Shown here: positions 1-5,522 of the stretch, one piece after another
Layout: each line of letters opens with the position of its first letter
Numbering within the stretch: the first letter of the stretch is position 1
Assembly: GCA_038254525.1 (NCBI GenBank)
Contig: JBBSGC010000069.1
Location: 1 to 10,355, forward strand
Direction: 5' to 3'
Source: JBBSGC01 sp038254525
GTDB lineage: Bacteria > Actinomycetota > Actinomycetes > Propionibacteriales > Nocardioidaceae
Length of the DNA stretch: 10,355 nt
The notes under the pieces: generated by a model
What the model saw: the letters and a program-made list of their open reading frames with translations, nothing else
Told to the model about the DNA's origin: nothing
Database searches by the model: none
Translations under genes and position numbers: made by a program

Positions 1-650
1 GCCAGCAGGGCGGCGAGCTGGTCCTCCTGGTCGGCGGCGGTCACGAAGAGCAGCTCGTCGCCGGCTTCCAGGGACCGGTCCCCGTCGGGAGTGTTGATGC
101 CGCCGTCGCGCAGAATGGCCACCAGGGCTACGTCGCCCGGCCATGGAACCTCCGCAACGCGAATCCCGATGTAGGGGGAGTCCTGCGGGAGCGTCAGCTC
201 GACGAGGTTGGCGTCACTCTGCCGGAAGGTGAACAGGCGTACCAGGTCGCCGACCGAGACCGCCTCCTCGACCAGCGCCGACATCAGGCGCGGTGTCGAG
301 ACCAGGACGTCGACCCCCCAGGACTCGTTGAACAGCCACTCGTTGTTGGGATGGTTCACCCGGGCGACGGTGCGGGGCACCGCGAACTCGGTCTTGGCCA
401 ACAGCGAGGTGACCAGGTTGGCCTTGTCGTCGCCGGTCGAGGCGATCATCACGTCACAGCTGGCCAGGTCCGCCTCGTCCAGCGACGACAGCTCGCAGGC
501 GTCGGCGAGCAGCCACTCGGCGTTGGGCACCGCCTCAGCCTTGATCGCCTTGGGGTCCTTGTCGATCAGCAGCACCGCGTGACCGTGCTCCAGCAGCTCT
601 TGGGCGACGGAGCGGCCGACGGCACCAGCACCGGCGATGATGACGCGCAT
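1..650 (-). CDS. ceoC: TrkA/RCK-type potassium uptake regulator, CeoC-like (3' end cut off)
   Basis: NAD(H)-binding cytoplasmic regulatory subunit of a K+ transport system. Residues 1-130 form a Rossmann RCK_N domain: the start MRVIIAGAGAVG carries the GxGxxG loop (Gly7, Gly9, Gly12) and Asp30 ends beta-2 as the expected ribose-binding acid. Residues from about 135 on form a TrkA_C (RCK_C) domain, with the typical stretch LEAGDELLFV near residue 194. The window ends after 216 codons, close to the family's usual 220 or so, so only a few residues are missing. The start at 650 is chosen because GGAGGA lies six bases upstream; the adjacent ATG at 653 would leave only three. It overlaps the stop of the upstream ceoB-like gene (ATGATG context), so the two are surely co-transcribed and probably translationally coupled. 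The ceoC identity rests on order and similarity to M. tuberculosis CeoB/CeoC as I remember them. Confidence 0.9.
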   Translation of the reverse strand, partial: MRVIIAGAGAVGRSVAQELLEHGHAVLLIDKDPKAIKAEAVPNAEWLLADACELSSLDEADLASCDVMIASTGDDKANLVTSLLAKTEFAVPRTVARVNHPNNEWLFNESWGVDVLVSTPRLMSALVEEAVSVGDLVRLFTFRQSDANLVELTLPQDSPYIGIRVAEVPWPGDVALVAILRDGGINTPDGDRSLEAGDELLFVTAADQEDQLAALL

Positions 651-1312
651 CATTGGTCCTCCGGTCCAGTCGCCAACGCAGCTTGGACCGACTCCGACTG
701 CTCCTCCAGCAGGAACAGGTTGAGCAGGTCACCGTCCTGGATGACCGTGCCGCGGTCGGGAATCATGCCCGTCCCGAGCCGCGTGATGAACGCGACTCGG
801 GCACCGGTGGCATCCTGCAGGGTCAGCACGGTGGACCCGACCCAGGTCGCTGGTGCGGGAACCTCGTCGGCTCGCACGCTGCCCGACGGGTCTCGCCACA
901 GCGGTTCGGAGTCGCTCGGCAGCAACCGCCGCAGGACGCGGTTGGCCGTCCACGTGACGGTTGCGACCGTGGGGACGCCGAGGCGCTCGTAGACCTCGGC
1001 GCGACCCGGGTCGTAGATCCGGGCGACGACCACGTCGATGCCGAACTGCTCGCGCGCGACCCTGGCGGACAAGATGTTGGAGTTGTCGCCGCTGGAGACT
1101 GCCGCGAAGGCGTCGGCCTGCTCGATCCCCGCGCGCACGAGCACTCCTCGGTCGAAGCCGATGCCGGTCACCGTGGTGCCGGCAAACGACGGGCCCAGCC
1201 GCCGGAACGCGTCGGCATTCTGGTCGATGACCGAAACCGTGTGCTGGCGCCTTTCGAGGCTTCGCGCGAGGGTCGACCCCACGCGCCCGCACCCCATGAT
1301 GACGACGTGCAC
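650..1312 (-). CDS. ceoB: TrkA/RCK-type potassium uptake regulator, CeoB-like
   Basis: Complete 220-residue RCK protein, first gene of the ceoB-ceoC pair. The start MHVVIMGCGRVGS has the GxGxxG nucleotide loop (Gly7, Gly9, Gly12) and Asp30 in SVIDQN. The segment around residues 50-80 (GIGFDRGVLVRAGIEQADAF followed by SSGDNSNI) is characteristic of actinobacterial CeoB rather than CeoC. A TrkA_C domain follows from about residue 145 (TWVGSTVLTL, then the RLGTGMIPDRGTVIQDGDLL region). The GTG start at 1312 is supported by GAAGGA four bases upstream. By family knowledge these proteins sit in the cytoplasm as an octameric ring gating a K+ translocating subunit in response to NAD(H) or nucleotides. 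No TrkH/KtrB-type channel gene is visible here; the closest membrane partner is the divergent KimA-like transporter 110 bp away. Confidence 0.92.
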   Translation of the reverse strand: MHVVIMGCGRVGSTLARSLERRQHTVSVIDQNADAFRRLGPSFAGTTVTGIGFDRGVLVRAGIEQADAFAAVSSGDNSNILSARVAREQFGIDVVVARIYDPGRAEVYERLGVPTVATVTWTANRVLRRLLPSDSEPLWRDPSGSVRADEVPAPATWVGSTVLTLQDATGARVAFITRLGTGMIPDRGTVIQDGDLLNLFLLEEQSESVQAALATGPEDQ

Positions 1313-1422
1313 GGTGTCCTTCCCGAGGTGCTGCCCTGAGGTGCCGCGGAGCGCATCTGACGTGCGCTGACGCTACACCGTCGCCTCCGGGAAGGCCGTC
1401 GCCGTGGACTAGGCTCCGCGCC
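1313..1422. promoter_or_regulatory. Divergent intergenic region between ceoB and the KimA-like transporter
   Basis: This 110-bp spacer must carry promoters for both directions. On the plus strand TAGGCT at 1410-1415 sits seven bases before the GTG start at 1423, so transcription would begin at or next to the start codon (leaderless mRNA). No Shine-Dalgarno sequence precedes that GTG. On the minus strand a weaker candidate -10, TAGCGT, occupies 1375-1370; no convincing -35 is seen for either. There is no room for a ydaO-type c-di-AMP riboswitch of the kind that controls Bacillus kimA. Confidence 0.55.
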
Positions 1423-3516
1423 GTGGGAATCGCCGACGGCGCGAAGCGCGTCCTGCTGGGGCGCAAGCTGCGCAGCACGCAGTTGAACGAGACGCTGCTG
1501 TCGAAGCGGATAGCGCTGCCGGTGTTCGCCAGCGACGCCTTGTCGTCGGTCGCCTACGCTCCCGACGAGATCTTCCTGGTGCTCTCGACTGCCGGGGTCT
1601 CGGCGTACGCGTTCTCCTGGAAGATCGGGATAGCGGTCGGGATAGTCATGCTGGCCGTAGTGGCCTCCTACCGGCAGAACGTCCAGGCTTACCAGAGCGG
1701 CGGCGGGGACTTCGAGGTCAGCACCACCAACCTGGGCGCCACGCCGGGGCTCGTCGTCGCCAGCGCACTGCTCGTCGACTACGTGCTCACCGTGGCGGTG
1801 TCGATCTCCTCGGCTGCCCAGTACGCGGCGACCGCGCTGGCGCCGCTGGACGGCCACCAGGCGCTGATCGCCGTGCTGGCGACGGTGTTCCTGATGGCGG
1901 TCAACCTGCGCGGTGTCCGCGAGTCGGGCACGGCCTTCGCCGTCCCCACCTACCTGTTCATGCTCGCCATCCTGGGCATGGCGGCGTGGGGGTTCGGACG
2001 GCTGGCACTGGGCACGCTGCCCGAGGCGGAGAGCGCCCGCTTCCACCTAGCCGTCCAGCAGGACTTCGTCGCCGGGCTCGGCAGCTTCGCCTTCGGGTTC
2101 CTGCTGTTGCGCGCGTTCTCCTCCGGCTGCGCCGCGCTGACCGGCGTGGAGGCCATCTCCAACGGCGTGCCGGCGTTTCGCAAGCCCAAGGGCAAGAACG
2201 CCGCCACCACGCTGCTCCTGCTCGGCACCATCGCGGTCACGATGGCCATGAGCATCGTCGTGCTCGCCAACGCCATGCACATCCGGATGTCGGAGAGCCC
2301 GGCGACCGACCTCCTCGGGTCGGACGGGCGACCCGCCGGGTCCGGCTACCAGCAGGCCCCGGTCATCGGGCAGCTCGCGGCGGGCATCTTCGACAACTTC
2401 GACCTCGGCTTCTACTTCGTCACCGCGGCGACCGGGATCATCCTCGTGCTGGCCGCGAACACTGCCTTCAACGGCTTCCCGGTCCTCGGCTCGATCCTCG
2501 CCCAGAACGGCTACCTACCGCGTCAGCTCGACACCCGCGGGGACCGGCTGGCCTTCAGCAACGGCATCATCGTGCTGGCCGCCCTCGCCGTCGTGCTGAT
2601 CGTGTCGTTCGACGCCGAGGTCACCCGGCTCATCCAGCTCTACATCGTCGGGGTGTTCGTGTCGTTCACGGCCAGCCAGACCGGCATGATCCGGCACTGG
2701 AACCGGCGGCTGGCCACCGAACGGGACCCCGGCGCCCGCCGCCGGATGCAGCGCAGCCGGCTGATCAACGGCTTCGGGTTGAGCGTGACCGGGTTGGTGC
2801 TGCTGGTGGTGCTCGTCACCAAGTTCACCCACGGGGCCTACATCGCGATCAGCGCGATGGCGGTGATCTTCTTCCTGATGCGCGCCATCCGCCGCCACTA
2901 CGACCGGGTGGCCGACGAGCTGGCGGTCGAGGACCTGGACACCATGCTGCCCTCAAGGGTGCACGCGATCGTGCTCGTCTCCCGGCTGCACAAACCCGCC
3001 GTACGCGCGCTCTCCTATGCGCGGGCGTCGCGGCCGAACTCCCTCGAGGCGGTGACCGTAAACATCGACGACGAGAAGACGAAGGCGCTCAGCGACGAAT
3101 GGGAGGCTCGCCGGATTCCCGTGCCGCTCAGGATCCTGAACTCCCCCTACCGCGAGATCACCCGCCCGCTGGTGCGCCACGTCCGCAGCATGCGCAAGGA
3201 GAGCCCGCGCGACATCGTGGCCGTCTACATCCCGGAGTACGTGGTGGGGCGCTGGTGGGAGCAGGTGCTGCACAACCACGTCTCGCTGCGGCTGAAGGGT
3301 GTGCTGCTCTTCACCCCGGGCGTGATGGTGACCAGCGTGCCCTACCAGCTCCAGTCCTCGCAGCGGGCGGTGCGGCGCAACGCCTCTCGGGTCCAGCATG
3401 CACCCGGTGAGGTCCGCCGTGGCACCGCTCCGCCACCGCCCCCGGGCACCCGCAACCGGCTCCGGAAGGCGAAGGCGGTCCAAGGCGAGTCCGGCGGTCG
3501 CACCCCGTCACCGTGA
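1423..3516 (+). CDS. KimA-like potassium transporter (APC superfamily, KUP-related)
   Basis: A 697-residue inner-membrane transporter with about 12 hydrophobic segments in residues 30-490 and a soluble cytoplasmic domain at about 510-645. Standard pipelines would call it an APC amino-acid permease. Its sequence instead follows Bacillus subtilis KimA (YdaO): LRSTQLNETLLSK, SDALSSVAYAPDE, LLVDYVLTVAVSIS, FSSGCAALTGVEAISN, LIQLYIVGVF. The K+-coordinating residues reported for KimA (Asp36, Tyr43, Asp117, Tyr118, Tyr377 by my recollection) appear here as Asp38, Tyr45, Asp119, Tyr120 and Tyr407. KimA is a proton-coupled K+ importer inhibited by c-di-AMP. After the family's usual end (VTSVPYQLQ, about residue 644) comes a 50-residue Arg/Pro-rich tail, probably disordered. 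The GTG start is set by the leaderless promoter. Its stop overlaps the next gene (GTGA), and the divergent neighbours are CeoB/CeoC. The substrate is inferred, not shown. Confidence 0.88.
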   Translation: MGIADGAKRVLLGRKLRSTQLNETLLSKRIALPVFASDALSSVAYAPDEIFLVLSTAGVSAYAFSWKIGIAVGIVMLAVVASYRQNVQAYQSGGGDFEVSTTNLGATPGLVVASALLVDYVLTVAVSISSAAQYAATALAPLDGHQALIAVLATVFLMAVNLRGVRESGTAFAVPTYLFMLAILGMAAWGFGRLALGTLPEAESARFHLAVQQDFVAGLGSFAFGFLLLRAFSSGCAALTGVEAISNGVPAFRKPKGKNAATTLLLLGTIAVTMAMSIVVLANAMHIRMSESPATDLLGSDGRPAGSGYQQAPVIGQLAAGIFDNFDLGFYFVTAATGIILVLAANTAFNGFPVLGSILAQNGYLPRQLDTRGDRLAFSNGIIVLAALAVVLIVSFDAEVTRLIQLYIVGVFVSFTASQTGMIRHWNRRLATERDPGARRRMQRSRLINGFGLSVTGLVLLVVLVTKFTHGAYIAISAMAVIFFLMRAIRRHYDRVADELAVEDLDTMLPSRVHAIVLVSRLHKPAVRALSYARASRPNSLEAVTVNIDDEKTKALSDEWEARRIPVPLRILNSPYREITRPLVRHVRSMRKESPRDIVAVYIPEYVVGRWWEQVLHNHVSLRLKGVLLFTPGVMVTSVPYQLQSSQRAVRRNASRVQHAPGEVRRGTAPPPPPGTRNRLRKAKAVQGESGGRTPSP

Positions 3517-4718
3517 GCGCGGTGCCCGCCGAGGACCTGCGCGGCAACGAGGTGCTGCTCGAGGTGGGCCGGGTCGCCCACGGCGGGCACTGCGTGGCGC
3601 GCCTGGACGGACGCGTGGTCTTCGTGCGCCACGCCCTTCCCGGTGAGCGGGTACGGGTGCGGATCACCGAGGGCACCACCGCCTCCCGGTTCCTGCGGGC
3701 CGACGCGGTCGACGTGGTGCGCGCGGCAGCCGGGCGGGTGGTGCCGCCCTGTCCGTTCGCCGGTCCGGGCCGCTGCGGAGGCTGCGACTTCCAGCACGCC
3801 GACCTGGCGACCCAGCGTGACCTGCTCGCCTCGGTGGTGCACGAGCAGCTGGTGCGGCTGGCCGGTGTTGACCGCGAGGTGGTCGTCGAGGCGGTCCCCG
3901 AGCCCGGGTCCGCGGCGGTGACCGGCCTCGGGTGGCGCACCCGCGTGACCTGGGCGGTCGACCGGGGCCGCACCGGGCTGCGGAAGCACCGCTCCCACGA
4001 GGTGGTGCCGGTCGACGACTGCCGGATTGCCGACCCTCGGCTGCCCGTGGTCAGCGACCGGACGTGGGCCGCGGCGCACGTCGAGACTGCCTGCTCGTCG
4101 CGCGGCGACTCTGCCGTCCTCGCCGACGGTTCGGTCGTGGCGGGGCGTACGCGCCTGCGGGAGACGGTCAACGGACGGGACTTCCAGGTGGCCGCCGGCG
4201 GCTTCTGGCAGGTGCACCCCACGGCCGCGGCGACACTCGTGGATGCCGTGCTGTCGCTCGGTGGGCCGCGTGCCGGCGAGCGGGCGGTTGATCTCTACAG
4301 CGGTGTCGGGCTGTTCACGGCCTTCCTCGCCGAGGCGGTCGGACCGGGCGGGCGGGTGGTGTCGGTCGAGTCCGACGCCGCCGCGGTGCGCTGTGCGCGG
4401 CGCAACCTGCACGACCTGCCGCAGGCCCGCCTGGTCGGAGAGCGGGTCGACCGGGCGTTGGCCTCGGCAGCGGTGGGGGAAAGCTGCGACCTGCTCGTGC
4501 TGGACCCGCCCCGCGTCGGCGCCCGGGCACCCGTCGTACGCGCCGTGGCCAGCCTGACGCCGAGCCGGGTGGTGTACGTGGCGTGCGAACCGGCGGCGCT
4601 GGCCCGCGACGTCGCGACGTTCGCCGAGCTCGGCTACCGGCTGGTCGACCTGCGGACGTTCGCACTGTTCCCGATGACCCACCACGTCGAGTGTGTCGCG
4701 CTGCTCATGCCTGGGTAG
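3513..4718 (+). CDS. Class I SAM-dependent RNA (uracil-5)-methyltransferase, TrmA/RumA family
   Basis: A 401-residue RNA methyltransferase of the COG2265 family, which makes m5U in rRNA or tRNA. An N-terminal TRAM-type RNA-binding domain covers about residues 10-65. An iron-sulfur motif follows, with Cys80, Cys88 and Cys91 (CPFAGPGRCGGC) and a fourth cysteine at 170 (VDDCRI). The SAM-binding motif is VDLYSGVGLF (259-268), motif IV is DPPR (331-334), the catalytic nucleophile is Cys358 in VYVACEPAALARD, and the general base is Glu392 in THHVEC. All catalytic residues are present, so the enzyme should be active; the target base cannot be told from sequence. The GTG start overlaps the permease stop by four bases (GTGA), implying coupled translation. 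It corresponds in position to M. tuberculosis Rv2689c. Confidence 0.93.
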   Translation: MSAVPAEDLRGNEVLLEVGRVAHGGHCVARLDGRVVFVRHALPGERVRVRITEGTTASRFLRADAVDVVRAAAGRVVPPCPFAGPGRCGGCDFQHADLATQRDLLASVVHEQLVRLAGVDREVVVEAVPEPGSAAVTGLGWRTRVTWAVDRGRTGLRKHRSHEVVPVDDCRIADPRLPVVSDRTWAAAHVETACSSRGDSAVLADGSVVAGRTRLRETVNGRDFQVAAGGFWQVHPTAAATLVDAVLSLGGPRAGERAVDLYSGVGLFTAFLAEAVGPGGRVVSVESDAAAVRCARRNLHDLPQARLVGERVDRALASAAVGESCDLLVLDPPRVGARAPVVRAVASLTPSRVVYVACEPAALARDVATFAELGYRLVDLRTFALFPMTHHVECVALLMPG

Positions 4719-4730
4719 GGCGACGGATGG

Positions 4731-5177
4731 TCAGTCGCAGCCCCAATGCCTGGGGGGTTGGGCCGCCGGTGAGCCAGCGGGGACCAGGTTGAACTTCGCG
4801 CCGCCCCGGTCGATGTAGCGCGCCTGGTCGGCGGCTGTGCGGGCGATGGTGCCGCGGCTGGCCCATCCCGGCGGCAGCCGGCCGCCCCAGCCGATCTGGT
4901 AGTCCCACGGAATCGCCCACGTCCGTCCGTCGAAGTGCACCGGCTCGACTGTGCAGTGCCCGGTCGTGAGCTTGACCTGCGCTTCGGCCCCCGGGTGCTT
5001 GTGGTGAGCGCCAGGCTTGCCCGGGCTGGCCGTGGTTGTGGTCCCGCCGGTGCCGGTTGGCGAGGCCTGGTTGCCAGGCTGGCCAGCGGTCGACGGTGGT
5101 GAGGTGCTGCTGGAGCCACCGGTGCAGCCGCTGGCCAGGAACAGCACGCTGATGGCCGCCATGCAGACGCGGATCAT
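4731..5177 (-). CDS. Small secreted lipoprotein of unknown function
   Basis: A 148-residue protein with a type II signal peptide: Arg3, a hydrophobic stretch, then the lipobox-like LASGC with the lipidated cysteine at position 18. Residues 19-65 are a Ser/Thr/Pro/Gly-rich linker typical of actinobacterial lipoproteins. The compact C-terminal domain (about 66-148) is rich in Trp, Gly and Arg (GRTWAIPWDYQIGWGGRLPP) and has two cysteines, Cys75 and Cys147, the latter next to the end, which could form a disulfide outside the membrane. I do not recognise a named domain. The ATG at 5177 is the only start between the upstream in-frame stop (5220-5222) and the hydrophobic core that keeps the basic N-terminus; no good Shine-Dalgarno sequence is seen. 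It converges on the methyltransferase gene with a 12-bp gap. Confidence 0.8.
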   Translation of the reverse strand: MIRVCMAAISVLFLASGCTGGSSSTSPPSTAGQPGNQASPTGTGGTTTTASPGKPGAHHKHPGAEAQVKLTTGHCTVEPVHFDGRTWAIPWDYQIGWGGRLPPGWASRGTIARTAADQARYIDRGGAKFNLVPAGSPAAQPPRHWGCD

Positions 5178-5458
5178 GCCGGCTTGGACGCGAAGCCGTC
5201 TGCTGCGGTTCCGGGATCGTCAGTGAACGTGCCCGGTGGTGCCGCCGGCCTCAGCGTGCGGGCAACTGACGGGGGCCTCGTCCACGATGGTGACGATCCC
5301 GGGGGGCGCCGAGTCTGGGCTTCACGTTGGACATGCAAGCCCGAGTCGATGAGAACACCAGGTTCGTGCAGGTGACGCCCCCTACGTGGCCGACGTGCGG
5401 CGATACCGAGGCTGCACCGCGATTGCCCCGCCTGGCTTGGCATCCCTCGACCAGTGTA

Positions 5459-5472
5459 TCTTGACATCAAGA
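5459..5472. promoter_or_regulatory. Palindromic operator candidate upstream of aconitase
   Basis: TCTTGA-CA-TCAAGA is a perfect 6-bp inverted repeat with a two-base centre. It lies 50 bases before the aconitase start. It overlaps both a -35-like TTGACA (5461-5466) and a -10-like TATCTT (5457-5462), so a bound dimeric regulator would block or recruit RNA polymerase. The core TGACATC recurs in inverted orientation at 5490-5496. The cognate regulator is not known to me; it does not match the AcnR or RamB sites of corynebacteria as I recall them. Confidence 0.6.
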
Positions 5473-5477
5473 GACTT

Positions 5478-5500
5478 TGCCTGGGACAAGATGTCAGGCA
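5478..5500 (+). promoter_or_regulatory. Inverted repeat in the aconitase leader
   Basis: TGCCTG (5478-5483) and CAGGCA (5495-5500) can pair into a 6-bp stem with an 11-base loop, ending 10 bases before the GGGAG ribosome binding site. It could be an mRNA hairpin or part of a second operator half-site. It is too short to call with certainty. Confidence 0.3.
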
Positions 5501-5510
5501 GCCACCAGCA

Positions 5511-5515
5511 GGGAG
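5511..5515 (+). promoter_or_regulatory. Ribosome binding site of aconitase
   Basis: GGGAG sits seven bases before the ATG at 5523 and fixes that start over the in-frame ATG at 5454, which lies upstream of the palindrome and has no such signal. Confidence 0.75.
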
Positions 5516-5522
5516 TTCGCAC

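Larger units (their letters stand above)
5178..5522. other. 345-bp divergent intergenic region, lipoprotein / aconitase
   Basis: No gene is firmly supported here. The aconitase-proximal third holds the palindromic operator at 5459-5472, a short inverted repeat at 5478-5500 and the aconitase ribosome binding site. The lipoprotein-proximal half, read on the minus strand, contains a 26-codon stretch ending at the stop 5222-5220 with very GC-rich third positions (frame of IVTIVDEAPVSCPH), but its own frame is closed upstream. An ATG-started frame (5334) leads into it only if one base of the six-G run at 5301-5306 is ignored. Confidence 0.5.

Noticed and set aside
1313..1422. c-di-AMP (ydaO) riboswitch ahead of the KimA-like gene.
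   Set aside because: The spacer is too short and the promoter points to a leaderless transcript.
4741..4755. CCCCA-ATGCC-TGGGG hairpin as a terminator between the convergent methyltransferase and lipoprotein genes.
   Set aside because: The stem is only five pairs, has no U-run, and lies inside the lipoprotein coding sequence.
5174..5375. Minus-strand frame ending in TGA that overlaps the lipoprotein ATG (ATGA), hinting at a coupled upstream gene.
   Set aside because: No ATG or GTG start with a ribosome binding site lies near; third-position composition is poor and the translation is Pro/Arg/Ser-rich like a shadow frame.
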